Positions 12,595 through 28,493 of a stretch of 64,000 bases of DNA are shown here, one piece after another. Each line of letters starts with the position of its first letter. The first letter of the stretch is position 1. The position numbers and the translations under genes are program-made. The stretch is from Beaufortia kweichowensis. Lineage: Eukaryota; Chordata; Actinopteri; Cypriniformes; Gastromyzontidae. Below the pieces are notes generated by a model. That model ran no database searches and had not been told where the DNA came from. It saw only the letters and a list, made by a program, of their open reading frames with translations. The stretch lies in assembly GCA_019155185.1 (NCBI GenBank), contig CM032815.1:1497001-1561000 (forward strand), read 5' to 3'.

Positions 12595-14786
12595 AAAGAC
12601 TCATCTGGATACTGTGAGTCAACTTGACTGTGAAAATAATTTAGTTATGAATGAATAGAAAGTTGCCTAATAACACATCTGAAATTATATAACAAATTAT
12701 TAAACAAAATTGCTAGTTTTTCTTGTTTGAATGTTTTGTTTTGGCTGACAGTCACGTCTAAAGCCGATAAAAAACATTTTTCCTCACAGAAGGTTTGTAT
12801 TCATTACAAATAATGTAATAAAACACTTTGAAATAAATTCTTAAACTATCCTTTATATATATCACACAATAAGTACTACTAATAATTATTATATAAAATA
12901 TTTTCACATTAATTGCAAGGCAGAAAAACAATATAGACTTATATCAAGCTAATATCCTGACGGATCGTGTGGTCCGCTCACATGTGAATTTCCTAAAAAC
13001 ACTTCAATTACAGACAAAATAGCCTCTCATCCCTATAAAAAAACATGTGGCCCATGAACACTATATTTATTTAATTAAATCACAGTCTTTTGCAGTTTAA
13101 CAATCACACTGGGTCACTTTTCCGATTATAGTTTGATTAATTGTGCAGCCCCGCTTGAGAGGAAAGAAAGGGAATGGAGAACGCTAAGTAAACCTACGTT
13201 ACAAAGAGAGTCCCCTATCTGAGTTCTGCTAATGTAATTACAGCCAGTGGCCTGCCGCACACAATGGCCTTTAATTGTGTATCGGGAGAGCAGCTGCTGA
13301 AGAGGAGCTGTGGATCAGTCTTCCTGCTGCTTGGACATCACACAGCCAGCGGGTGCAGCGAGGACCCCCGCCAGCCCGCCGTCCTCTGTGCCTCAGGTTT
13401 ACCAGAACCTTTCTCACTGTCTGCCTATCGAAGAGAGCTGGTATTTGCACCCTAATGGAGGGCAATACAATAGGTTTGATTAAAGAGGAAAAGACAGCCA
13501 TGTCCAGAGGACGCGACCGGAGAGAAAGGGTCAGAAAGCGAGTTTCTGGACACCCCACAGAGAGGAGGAATTGAATATTTGCTGTCAGTGCTTGTCACGC
13601 AAGTTTTTCTTGCGCTTTCACTGTACCCATTAGGAATTGGACACAAAAAAGGGGTGTGGGAACAAAAAAATCGATTTTGAACAAAAATGCATAAAACTTT
13701 ATGCATTTTTATACAAAGACAGATGTACCATGAACTTAAGAAAAATACAACATAAAGCTAAATAGTAATGAAATGAAATTTAATATATAAATAAATATGA
13801 ATATATTGTATTTTATACTTCTGAATAACTATAAATCAAAAGTTTCATATTGCGACACTGTATTTGATTATGTAATTCCCAAGGCTTCATGGGGTGCTTA
13901 GCTTATTGCCTCATAAAAGATGTTAAGTCATCCTGCTCCTTTGTCTCTTTCCACGCTTTTCAAACACTTTTTTGCTTCAAATCAAAGTCTGTAATGTTGC
14001 GATTGATCTTGGTTTGATTCACGGCTTTGACTTTCTTGAGTTTTTCTTTAAATCCCCATGGAGAAAATGAATAAGGTTTCTGAAACAGTGGGCAGTCACT
14101 GTTGTGTTTTATTGGCTTGTCCAGCCTGTTTTCCTGGGGAACTGACAGCGAGTCACAATCTATCCTTTGATCCCAGAGACCTTTAGCATATTAACGTCGA
14201 CTTCACGTCCGTAAGTAAATAACAGGTCAATGTCCATAACGAGTAGGTTAACCGATATCATCGCCCCGGGGAGTGACAAGACCTCCCCATACAGTCAAAT
14301 GTGGCATTATTTCTTACATTGACTGACATCGGAAGATCTTGAGCCGGGCACACTCAATTAGACTCTCTGGGAAACGGAGAGTATTTCCATAAATCTGCCC
14401 GACTGCTGTGGAGGGCAAATTATCAGCCCATCTGAGTCTGTGCCCGGCAGCTGGAGACTCATGGGTAAACAATGATGGTGTCTGCATTAGCCAACCATTT
14501 ATTCAGATTTGTCAATAAGACCTGAATGCTAAGAATGATGGATCTGTCAGACAGTACACACTTAGGGCTTGGGTCAACAAACCGGCGAGCACCAGAGACA
14601 TTAATGTGTTTGCCCAGGTCGAACAGGACCCAAGGTTAATGCTCAGCGCAGGCATTAATGTGCTTACTTAAGAAAAGCAGACAGACTTTCACTTTAATGT
14701 GCACAACACTTGCAAGATTACATGGACAAGAGAGACAGGAAGAGAGAGAGAGGGTGAGAGAAGGTCGATTCTATAATTTTAGCCTT

Positions 14787-14890
14787 TACATTTATCCATT
14801 CGGCAGACGCTTTTATCCAAAGTGTATTAAAGTATATATTTTTATCAGTCCATGCCTGGGAATCAAACCATGACTCTTGCATTGTGCAAA
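14787..14890 (-). repeat. teleost dispersed repeat, second copy
   Basis: ACATTTATCCATTCGGCAGACGCTTTTATCCAAAGTG is followed by TTTTTATCAGT and GGGAATCAAACCATGACTCTTGCATTG. This is the longer version of the repeat at 1655-1742, in the opposite orientation. The GGGAATCAAACCATGAC tail looks like a decayed Pol III B-box region, so a SINE origin is plausible but not proven. Confidence 0.7.
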
Positions 14891-15678
14891 CACATATATG
14901 CAGTCTTCATACAGATCTAGTGTTTATGAACAGACATATGAGCAGAAACCGAGGATTTGCAAAGCTCATATTTCATCAGTTTTTCCTTTAGCCCCTATTC
15001 AAACAGCTGTAAAAGTGCCTGTTTGTTTCTGTACGCTGCACGATGTTCCCCGCCCCACCCCGTGTCAACCACGGAGAGCAACACAACAGCAATTCCCAGT
15101 CCAAAATATATCTTAAATAATTGCATCCTTGAAACCATTTTTGATGTGCTACAGAGCACAACAACAGCAACGGGAAATAAAAAACCCTCTTTGTGTTGCT
15201 TTCAATTTAAGGAGTTATTTTCTCCTCCAAGATTCCTCACATAATGACCGTGAGTGTGTCTGGGTCTCTCCTCACGTCTTCAAAAAGCGGCCGGGCTTGT
15301 TTGAAGTCTAGTTAGCATCCTGGGAAGGCTTGGTAACTCTTCTCACATGAGTGCACTGCAAAGGGGACAATTGGCTAGTAGGAGACGGGGAAACATGTAT
15401 TTCTTACACAATTGACAGCAGACTGATCTGATCTCTGGAAAGGCGGCTAAAAAATTACACGTGCGGGTGAGATGAAAGATGCCCTGTGTTTTAAAGATGC
15501 ACTTGAGTGTTGGCGCACATACTGAAAAACACTCTATAGGTAAAACATGATTTAAAGTACATAGCTCACACTGATTTAGATGAGCCACTTTTTCTGTTGT
15601 AACTAGTTATCAATATTAAAGAATAAATGTATTATATAAGCATGTTGATGATGTTTTATTTGTTTCACATCCTACGTA

Positions 15679-16026
15679 TGGGCAATTCCAGCATTATGTA
15701 TGCGACATTTTCAGTTAAGATTTATGAAAATACTAAAATGCACAAATCATTAGCAATAATACCCAACAAATGGATATGACTCTTCAAAGAACACAAAATT
15801 GTTATTTTATTTTAATTGTCATGTGCCCATTTAGGAATATGGACTCGCAATTCTGAAAAGAGCACTTTACCTGACTGAAAAATCATGCTTAAATTATTAA
15901 AACCTTTGAAAGAGACCTCACATGGGTATTTCAATCACCAAATATTGACATTTGACCTATCAGTATGATGAAAATCTTTAATAAAAACCCTTTGTTCATG
16001 GTAAGACATGTGCATGGAATTGCCCA
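15679..16026 (+). mobile_element. TA-flanked MITE (family B), copy 1, both ends present
   Basis: It starts TGGGCAATTCCAGCATTATG and ends CATGGAATTGCCCA. The terminal 12 bp TGGGCAATTCCA are perfect inverted repeats, and TA dinucleotides flank both sides (15677-15678 and 16027-16028), as for Tc1/mariner-type insertions. It is 348 bp long with no ORF. Internal words shared with the other copies include AATACCCAACAAATGGA, CACATGGGTATTT and CTATCAGTAT. It lacks an internal segment present at 33180-33300. Confidence 0.8.
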
Positions 16027-17247
16027 TATCTTGGTGAAATGCACCTTATATATAATTTAGAGGCATAAATGTACATGATACAGAATTTATATACCTTTCC
16101 TACAGCTGTTCCAGCTATCAATCAGACAAAACAAAAATCTTTATAGAGAAAGTTGCCTGACTGACGTTAAAGTGAAATGATATATTTAGCCTATTCAAGG
16201 CTGTTGTCAGAAACAAGAAACATGACTTTCCTCCATCAGCTTGAGGCAATGGTCAACACATCTATAAAAATAAAACTATCACATAAAGCCATCCCCATGT
16301 GCGTGCGCTCACACATGCGTGTAGATGGAGTCCCTCCAGGGAAGACGTGATGGACACACGAGATGACAGGCTATTGTGTTTGTTTGCAAGAATGAGTTTA
16401 TGTTCACTGCTTCTGTTGCTCTCACAGAGCAGATGTTCACTGACATTACAAAACTGACTAGATTTAGTAAAAGAAAAACAATCATAACGGAAATCATTTA
16501 CAAATAAAACAGGGAGGATCAGAGAGAGGGTAGACAATGGCCATTCAGAACCTCAGTATTTTTCTACTGTTCTTGGATGTTATAAGCTGACTTGAGATGA
16601 AAAATGTGCAACACTTAAAAAAAAGGAAAGAGGTAAGGTGTGCGTGACCAGAACTTTAAGTACATGAACAAAACTCAACACAGCAGTGATTTTAAAGCAC
16701 AGAAGGACCAGATCGTCTCTTCAGCCGCTCCAGCAGAGAAGCTCGAGCTTCATTGCACTACGTTACGCAAAATGGTGGCAGACGAGGTGACGCCTTTAGC
16801 AGTCGGTGGCAGGTGTACACGCTAAGCTCCGTAATTATTTCCCTTTATCCGAGCCGTGGCATTTAAATGAATTCTTCTTCTGTCTGCCTATCTCCGCCTG
16901 CCGTGATAGACCTCAGCTATCCCCTTAATTATGCCTTCAGCCCCGACTGTTTACCGAACAACTCCTACCGGCTCACCGCGGTGATGAACATACTCCAGCC
17001 CGCACAAATATCACACAGGGGATGTGCGTGACAGCTCGGACACTTTCCTCACACCGCAAGGGGTTGAAGGAACGACATTCTTGCGGTTTCTCGGCGGCTG
17101 CTGGTTTTATCGTGCGCTGAGGAGCGATTGATGTTTCGGCTACTGTATCTGGTTCTGTTTTCATTGGAAAGTATAAAAGCATTAAACTGTAGAATGCTGA
17201 TCAAATTATTTGGAAACTCTTTGTCTACAATTTTATCCGCAATTACT
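16027..17247. other. intron sequence with a GC-balanced block, no gene seen
   Basis: The 16720-17160 part keeps CpGs and has little repeat character. It includes TAATTATTTCCCTTTATCCG and CTTAATTATGCC homeodomain-type cores. It may be a conserved enhancer; no coding signal. Confidence 0.4.
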
Positions 17248-17577
17248 TTAACTTGTTAATTGTCACCTTTCCACAATGTGAACACTTTGGTTATTTGACT
17301 ATTCACTTTAATATTTCATAGCTGAATTCTAATCTAATCATGACAAACTATATATTTATACAAAGGTCTAAGTCTCAAGAATAAATATTTAACAAATTTC
17401 CATAACAATAAATATAAACTAAGAAAATTATTAAATAAAATTGAGGTTAATGCCATTTAAAAAAAATAAATGCAAAGTTAAAAAATTCAAAAAATATTAA
17501 AATGTTTAAAAATAATAGTTAAAAAAAATAGGATAGTCAAAGTTCATGTTTATGTGCAGTTACAGTTATCAAGCTAA
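17248..17577 (+). mobile_element. TTAA-type MITE (family A), copy 1, both ends
   Basis: It starts TTAACTTGTTAATTGTCACC and ends CAGTTATCAAGCTAA. In consensus the family has ends TTAACCTGTTAACTGTCACC and GGTGACAGTTATCAGGTTAA, about 19/20 inverted repeats. Core words are TTAATATTTCATAG, TAATCATGACAAAC, AAGGTCTAAG and CAAGAATAAATATTT. TTAA at the edges and CC/GG next to them suggest a piggyBac-like or other TTAA-targeting non-autonomous element. Confidence 0.75.
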
Positions 17578-20440
<2,863 letters not shown>

Positions 20441-20586
20441 TTTATTGTTTTAAAAATTTGTCAAATTTTTTTTTTGCATCTTAGACCTTTCCATCAATAT
20501 ATAGTTTGTCATTACTAGATTAGAATTTAACTATAAAATATTAAAGTGAATAGTGAAATAGTGTTTGGTGACAGTTAACAGGTTAG
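20441..20586 (-). mobile_element. TTAA-type MITE (family A), copy 2, one end
   Basis: Reverse-oriented: TTTATTGTTTTAAAAATTTG, then TTAGACCTTTCCATCAATAT, AGTTTGTCATTACTAGATTA and the terminus GGTGACAGTTAACAGGTTAG. The distal end is not recognisable. Confidence 0.7.
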
Positions 20587-23550
20587 ATAAGTATTTAAAG
20601 TATATGTCTTATATAAAAATGGCATTCAGAAATATTTTTAAGTAAACCGTGCAGTAACCAGCCCACACCCCCTACAAGGATGCCTCTGGTTGGTTATAAG
20701 ATGCAACAGAATAAACTCACTGTCTTGTTTTCTTGCCTTCCTCCTTTCATTGTGTGACTTTTCATTTCCAGCCAAGATGCCACATGCATCAACAAGTGTC
20801 AAAGTAATCATTGTGTGCTCGTTTCCTGTGTTTCTGGCCTGATATGTTGAAGTCATGGGGATCAAAGGCGAGTTTTGGAGAATGAAATCTCTGTATTATC
20901 GAATCCTTCATCTGCGTGAGGTAAAAGCAATTTCCTCTTCCCAAAAACATGATTACCAGACCTGAGATTAGAGGAACTGCTCAGATGAGATGATGAGCAC
21001 CTGAGTCACAAACATACTTCATTCATGAGATTGCACGTGAAAAGTGGTTCACACCAAGATGTCATTTCTTCAGTGTTAAAATACTTTCTCTTATCACAGC
21101 TTAACGTGATGAGATGGCTACGGTAAGCTATCTTTATTCTTATTCTTGGAAAAGGGTAAACACAGTCTATTTGTCCGACCAATGTCCTTCCAGTAGGGAT
21201 GGAGTTTGGAAAACCTGGATGAAAACAAATGTGACCCTCTGTGAAATCCAGGCTAAAGTTTGAAAATCTAATTATGAGATAAGGAGCATCAGGGTAGTCA
21301 TAGTACAAAAAGCCAAAAGTAGGTGTGTTTCTGTCGTCAGAAAGATAGATTATATTATAGATTTCATTTATAATACTAAAATTAATGATTTAAAATACTT
21401 TTATAGTCACTGTGTTTAATTTTTTTGCACAAAACAAACCAATAAGTTAGCTTCCTAAACATTGATTTTAATCCCTGACATGATGTCAAGGTTATATTTT
21501 CACAGAATGATCTTTACATTTACGTAGAAAACAGTAAATCATACAAAAGACTTCAGCTGGGTTTTCACAGGCAGGGTCAGGTTTGTTTTGGTGATGCTAC
21601 CTAGATATAAATGCTCATTTTATCTTTACCAACAAAAAGACTCTGAGATCTGTGGATGTACACAACATCAAGACCAAAAAATGACGACTCTGTTGTATGG
21701 TTTCTATACCGCAACAGAGTTTCAAAAACATCTGAAAGAGGTCTCCCATCAACAAGGCCCTGGTCACCCTTTCATCAACATCCAGGGTCTGAAATTCCTC
21801 TATTCAACCACACAGAGAAATTTCCTCAAATGAACAGATCATGCTGTCGCCTCTAACTATCATCACATCAAAGAGAAGCTATTTTATGCCAACACTATAC
21901 TGTTTGGAGTACGTCCTTAGAGAGGCATAGAAATAAAAAAAACATAAGCTTTTGTCTGTTTTCTATAGACCACCTTTCTGTTCTTGTGGTTTTATATTAC
22001 CATGATCAGATGTCCCCACACACACGCACACACTTCTCCATGCAAATCTTTTCAGAACACAACAGCACGGTCTGCTTTAAAGTCAACCTAGAAAGATGAA
22101 AACCATCTCATCTGCACTATAGAAGAAAATGCACTTTCTTCTCCAGGCTGATGTTTTACCCCTGACCCTCCGGTAGAGAACTGAAGGCAGATCACCTGCA
22201 GAAGTATAGTACGGGAAACGGCCGCACCGACGGGGAGTCGGACCCTTCACCGGGAGGTGGTCTGACCCTTTACATCCACAGAGAAAAGAAGTCTGGGTCT
22301 ATGAACACTTCTTCTGCACGGGCATGGACCACGGGTCACTCAGAAGCAACAGAGCGGAAAATAGAGGAAGAGAAACTCTGTGCATGGCGGAGTCCATCTT
22401 TCTCTCGCTCCCTGTGGTTTTCTCCATCTTTTATACTGCAACGAATCTTGCGGCACAATAGAAAAGAGGGCAGGAATTAAACAAGCGAAATGGAGATTCA
22501 AAACGACAAACAGCACAACTAGTCGGGTTGGATGTATAACGTGTGTTTGATATTCCAAAGAGACGTGTGCTGCTGTTTTCTTTAATGGGAAATAAACTCT
22601 GAGTTTATTAACAACTGAAGTATAATGATGGCTGAAATACTGCACCAAATTATCAGATCATCTTTTCTTAATAACATAACACTTTTAATAATACTGAGCA
22701 GAGAAAATAACACATTAAAACAGTCTCACAGCAACACAACAGACAATTCACAGGCCGCAGTGCAGCGATAATGTAGTACTGCGGTTTATTCCAATTGCTT
22801 TTTTGACAAATCTCACAAATCTTTTGGAGAAAACCAGCATTATAACATTCAAATATGTTTTCACAGTATTGTTATTCCTTTGTTTGTTTAAATCAACATA
22901 GCTGAAAAATAACAGCTTGTTTGCAAAAGGGTGCAAAACCACACACAAGAGCCCATTAGTGGGTCAGAACAATCCCGCAGGGCCGACAAACAGACACGCT
23001 GTTCTTTTACTGGCTAAAGTGTCTGTCGGAATCACATATCAGCAAATTGCCGGGGCTCAGCGCAGACGCTGAAAACAGACTCATCAAAGAAAAGAGTCTT
23101 TGAAAAATCTCCAGAGTATGATTGTTGTTCAAGGTTAGAGATGTTTTCAAATCCAATGGGAGAAAAATCTCTCTATGGATGTTCGGTGAGTGAAGACACT
23201 CGTTGAAACCTTAATGATGAGGATCAGTTGAAATATTTCCATTTTTCGCCATTCCCTTTGGAAATGAACATGACAAATGAGATTTCCCTAATATACTTTA
23301 TCAGTTGATTTTCCTTGATAACGCTGAGAAAAATATGCATCAGTAATTTCATCAGCTGACAACAAGGTCCGGTCATTATCCAACCACATTGAATAGCGCA
23401 GAGCAACATCAGATCAGATGCACGCTCACATAAATCACTATGAATGAGACCGAACCTGCGCTCGACGTTGGCACCGAGCCCGTCTGTAAACGTTTAACCA
23501 TAGCACTGGGGGAATGTTTCAACACACTTGTGATATTGATTACTCATTTT

Positions 23551-23720
23551 TCACAGCGATGGCCATCGTAATCGCCGTCGGCAGCGTGGCCGAAAGATGG
23601 CGGGGAGGTGTGTGATGATGCATGAGAAAGGAAGTAGGATGGATAATAGAATCAATGTCATATGATCCATGCTGTCACTGCGTTGAGAACCCTTCAACAC
23701 AGATATCATTGACAGCCAAT
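23551..23720. other. candidate conserved non-coding element with YY1-like sites
   Basis: CGATGGCCATCG (23557-23568) is a perfect 12-bp palindrome with two back-to-back CCAT cores. AAAGATGGCGG (23593-23603) is a near-consensus YY1 site. The block is CpG-retaining and repeat-free. Regulatory function is inferred. Confidence 0.3.
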
Positions 23721-26100
23721 GAGCTCACAGTCTGGTGTAATACATCACACCTGTGTAACAGCAACACTATACATACTTGAGACAAAGAAATGCATTTCCT
23801 ATAAATCTTTCTTTTTATGGGCACTAAAAACAAAACACCACCGGCTATATGACCTTTGAAACAAACATGATGTTGACTGATACTGCTGAATATGACAAAC
23901 GTTACTACAGTTGATTCATACGGTACTTAAAAAGTCCATCATTTGCCATCATCACAAATCATATGGATGGAGCAGAAAATATGGAGAGAAGATTGTAATC
24001 TCTTGCATGAGCACTAAGGCTCAACCATTCTTTTCTTAATGATGAAGTTAAAAGCATTTGTTTTATAATCTGAAACCAGTTCTCTTGCATGTATCATTCT
24101 TTTTCACGCACGCTTTGAGAAGTGAGATACTAACCTTGGATCAAAGGGAAAGGATAACTCCTACACAAAAGCAAAAGGCAACACCGATTGCCTGTAGATA
24201 AACTGACGTGCCATTTTGGACTCCATCATTCTTTCACACTCTTCATTGATTCACAGTAAATATGAAGGGGGACCTGACATTTAGTGTCGGCTGTTTGGAG
24301 ACTATTGACTGTCTGGCTAGATGAGCAATTTCATTTCCATTGATTCAAGTGCTTCTGCAAAAATCTAAATCGCACTACAAACAAGAGGAGGAGTTGATTT
24401 TAAGCTTGTTAGTGTGTAGAAAAGCAGAAAAGTATGAAATAAAACGACCATAGATAGTTTTTGTGTATTATTAATACAGCAGGCTAGTATATGTGTAGTT
24501 CTAACAAAACCACATGAACATTAACTAAAGTCAAGTCACATAGTGCCAGTTTAAAGTTTTCATGTAAGAAAACCATTTTATATATATATATATATAAACA
24601 ATCTCTTTTTTATCGTCTAGTTAAATTTAAGGCTTTTATCAGAAAATAACAAGTACAACAACAAGTATCATCAAACACCAGAAACAGCAACCAATAAAGG
24701 ACAAAAATGCTGATGTCATTAAAAGAGCATGCACACAAACACACACACACCTAAAGCAAGTGGTAATTGTTCCATTTTTAGCAAGTGTTGATTGTGCTGA
24801 GCTACAGCGTCTGACTGGTAATTGTTTTGTCTGTTTCTAACCGGAAGAAAGTGGAACGGGAGAGTCTAGCCACTTTTCTTTTCACCAAAGATCAATACAC
24901 ATTTAATTTTTAAACTACCGTTAGGAAGCGATACTAATGAGATTTGAGGAACTTATTTAGTTAAAGAATGATGCCGGAGCAGCAAAATGATTCAAAAGCA
25001 CCTTTACAACGCAATCTTATAACAAGTCGACATCACAAACACATGCATTGACAGATTTTAATCTCAAATATGAGTATTGTGGCATGTTTATGAAAAACAA
25101 ATTGATTATTATAAAACAATCTGCAAATTAAAAAAAGATCCTATAAAATGACAGTACAGTACAGTACAGTAACAAATTTAGTCGTCTATCCTGGGTTCAC
25201 TTGTTTTTTATTAAAACAGCAAGAATTTAAGAATCGGATTGTTTTTCGGAAAATCTAAAAAGTACTAAAGCTATTTATAATTAGGTGGTATTCAGGAGGT
25301 ATGAATATTTTTGTGCAAAATTTTGTATATGCCCCATGATGAATTATCAAAGTTTTCTTCTTCTTTTCCAGAAGATTAAGTATATTTTAAATGCATATGT
25401 ATGTCTGCCATAAAGTTTTTCAACCTTCAGAGGCACATTAGCATATAAATGGCTCTAAAAGCTCAGAAGACAACTGAATTAAAACCATTTTGATTTCAAA
25501 GAACCTGGAGGAGTGCTGTCGACGTATGATGTTTATTATGTCAAATTATGTGTAGTCAAACCATTTAATATAACATTTGGTCCTTAAACACCAATTTGAA
25601 ATCTCTGTGATCAACATAGACCTCTTCTAGAAAAAGAAACTCCACCACATCCCTTGAGCCAAACTGTTTGACATTGTATCAGCAATGTGAATCAATTCAA
25701 TTGCCATGAACAAAGGAAAGCTCCAAATCTGATCATTCCTGACACGTCAGCGCCACACGATTCACAGCGAGGAAGCAACCAGCTCATTACCGTCAGTCAA
25801 CGTATTTGAAAGTTGCCTTGTAGAAACATAAAAGGGCACCTTTCATTTCAACTGCACTCAGTTTATTCATTGCAAATTGCTTCTTTCACAGCACTCTCTT
25901 CCATCTCCTTCTCCTTCCCATCTCTGACCAACTCCACCCACATCCTGCCACAAACCAACAACCAGCCAAGTTCCCAGAATTTCGAGAAACCTCAACCGTT
26001 GTCAAGGTTTCAGCACACCTATCAAAATAAAAACTGATGACGTTCTACACATTCGATTTGGAACGTAGAGATGTGGCATTCATCATGTAAGATGGGCTAA

Positions 26101-26220
26101 TTGACTGATTTGCATAAAATATTGAAAAGTGACAGCGCTGCGTGAGCGCTTGTAAATGACGCGTTTAAATGTTCAATTAGAAATGCAAATGATGGTGAAT
26201 ATTGGCGGATGTTTTTATTT
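26101..26220. other. candidate POU-factor enhancer block (two octamers)
   Basis: ATTTGCAT (26108-26115) and ATGCAAAT (26183-26190) are two perfect octamer motifs in opposite orientation, 75 bp apart. AGCGCTGCGTGAGCGCT and TTCAATTAG lie between them. There is no repeat similarity. Octamers also occur elsewhere in this AT-rich window, so this is tentative. Confidence 0.3.
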
Positions 26221-28336
26221 CTTTATTCGCTCTTCCAAAAACTTAAAGCAGGATTTGGAAGTGTTGTTTATATTCTGCTATGTGGGTGGTGGTGACTTCT
26301 GCAAGTAGCTTTAACTGCAGAAAAAAAACCTACTTTAAGTATTTCTTTCTTTTGTTAAGATAATAGGTGTGATTAGCAACAAAAAGGTGCGATTAAAAAC
26401 CATAGCCATGCAAACCAACGCTTACAAAGTCTTCACAAACAATTTTGTTGAAAGTGTGTTTGTATAATTTCGCTAAATATTACATAACATTATACATAAA
26501 AAACAAAAACAGAAGAAATGGAAAAAGGTAATGGCAAATGCACACAAAAACCACACTGTTGCATAAGCTTTCACTTACATTTAAAAACAGAGACAAAAAA
26601 CATCAAAATCCTGCAAGTGAAAAAGCGTTGGTAATTAGTCTGTCGGCTGCGGATGCATTCATGTGATTGCATAAGCTAAGAAAAGTGTTAATGGCTAAAT
26701 TAAGAACATAATGAGAGTCTGGAAATGAGACAGCATGTTATGCAACAAATGCCCATTTTCCATTGCCTGAGAGCTCATCTGACAGCTTGCAAATATCTGA
26801 GTTACTGTTATTAAAGCTTATCTATTGCAGACTCGGTGACAGGACGCTCCATTTCAAGACAAATCTACAGCCTATGTCGTGAATGGACTTAATACATAAA
26901 TGGAAAGATAAAACAGACTTTTCATTACTTTCAGGAAAACACAAATTCATCATTAAGTACAAACCAACATTTTAACCCAAACTATACAAGTTACATAAAT
27001 TATCTGCATGATATTTTGATTTCAAGGAACCTGAAGGACAGTACGGTCAACTGGTCAGAAATGGGAATCAATTTATTACCATCCATTATGCAAATTTGGT
27101 GGTGCTGAAGTCTCTGAAAAGACATCTGGCCCTTAAAAACCAAACTTAATTATAGATCTCCATTAACAGACTATAGTCCTACCAAGTGACAGCTTAACTT
27201 AGGCCACATTTGCTTATTCAAATACTTTGTTTATTAACACACAAAATGTAAAGAACTTTTTGAGGGTAGCTAAAAAAGAAAATAAAAAAGTGATTTAATG
27301 TTGAATGACTTTTGCAAGCCACAGTTCTTTGCCAGCAACAGTACAATAAAAATGACAAACTGTCACTCTGTCAATTTTCCACAAGATACCAAATGTTAAA
27401 TCAGTGCTTTTATAACATTTGAACCGTCATCTCTCTCTTCCTCAACAAAACTGACCCGATACAAGCACTAGACATCAACATTTTATCTGACCGGCACATT
27501 TGATCTCGAGGGTTCTTGCAGCTGACATGCACACACAAACACTCCACTAGAAAGACCACTAGAAACATCAACTAAACTATTAGATATTACAACTATACCA
27601 AAATAAACCCCTATCACATAAGACATATGCATATAAGTCATTTCGAAGCTGTGAAAAACTTTCATCATCCAGAATAATCATAGTTCAACAACAATGTTGT
27701 TTTTTATCAGGAGAGGTTTTACATTTGTCCTCGCCCTGCCAATATTATCACTGGTGCCAGCTTAGAAAAGTGAAAAAAAAAAAAAAGATTGCAAATGACG
27801 CAAAACATTACTCATTTGTATTTTTTACCCACTCCTACAGGTCCCTTTATGATTATTACCAGTCACTCTCATTATTTTCAAACATCGGTCCACTCGCGAG
27901 GCAATCTAGTTCCTCTCTTACTTTCTGAAGAAGTGTAATCCAAATTGTGATCGTTTCGTTTCTAAGTTGAGATGAAATTCATTTTGTGAAGAGGTAGATG
28001 CGGACCAGCAGATGGGAGAAAAAACACAACAAAAGAGGACAGAAAAATCAATGGTAGATAAAATAAATCACAACTCCTACAGCAAGGTCAACAGGATATG
28101 ATTCTTCACGACTCGAGCTCTTTTCCTTGCCTTGAGAAATTCACATTGTTATTCTGGTGAGGTTGAGGCTGGTGTCTCAGTGCACGTCTGACGCTAAGAG
28201 GAAACGTTTCCTCTCGAGCATCCTGATTCTAGTCCTGCTTAAACTCTGAGCTCAGCATCCCCGTCTGTACGGCCCAAACCTTTCCATGTGATCCTCAGAC
28301 TGTGAGTAACTGTACTAGAAAGTGGATTGTGTATTT

Positions 28337-28493
28337 TTTATTGTTATGAAAATTTGTCAAATACTTATTTATGAGTCTTAGACCTTTAGAACTATCAATA
28401 TTTAGTTTGTCATAATTAGATTACAATTCAACTATGAAATATTAAAGTAGATAAAGTGTTCCACCCGATGACGTGTGACAGTTAACAGGTTAA
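28337..28493 (-). mobile_element. TTAA-type MITE (family A), copy 3, one end
   Basis: Reverse-oriented: TTTATTGTTATGAAAATTTG, GAGTCTTAGACCTTTAGAAC, AGTTTGTCATAATTAGATTA, AACTATGAAATATTAAAGTA and the terminus GTGACAGTTAACAGGTTAA. The second end is lost. Confidence 0.75.

Larger units (their letters stand above)
10501..15678. other. intron sequence between the RS candidate and the first TA MITE
   Basis: Mostly unique. A short (CAT)n-like run is at 11424-11446. GC-balanced blocks at 13240-13560 and 14141-14470 are candidates for conserved non-coding elements. The first of these has overlapping ORFs on both strands (13264-13706) without domains, which looks like base composition rather than coding. 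No gene seen. Confidence 0.5.
20587..28336. other. intron sequence, no gene seen
   Basis: Includes a short (TA)n at 24579-24597, a (ACAGT)4 tandem at 25151-25170, the YY1-like palindrome block near 23557-23603 and an octamer-containing block near 26108-26190. The GC-richer segment 22190-22330 (GCCGCACCGACGGGGAGTCG) keeps CpGs. ORFs are short and domain-free. Confidence 0.5.

Noticed and set aside
13264..13706. Overlapping ORFs on both strands in a GC-rich block
   Set aside because: Simultaneous opening of several frames reflects base composition; no CADM2 Ig motif (Cys-Trp-Cys pattern) present.
15869..15876. CAG|GTAAAG junction on the minus strand as a second recursive site
   Set aside because: Lies inside a MITE copy, the pyrimidine tract is short, and the motif is not kept in the other copies.
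25151..25170. (ACAGT)4 tandem as a functional array
   Set aside because: Four units of a simple pentanucleotide; ordinary microsatellite.
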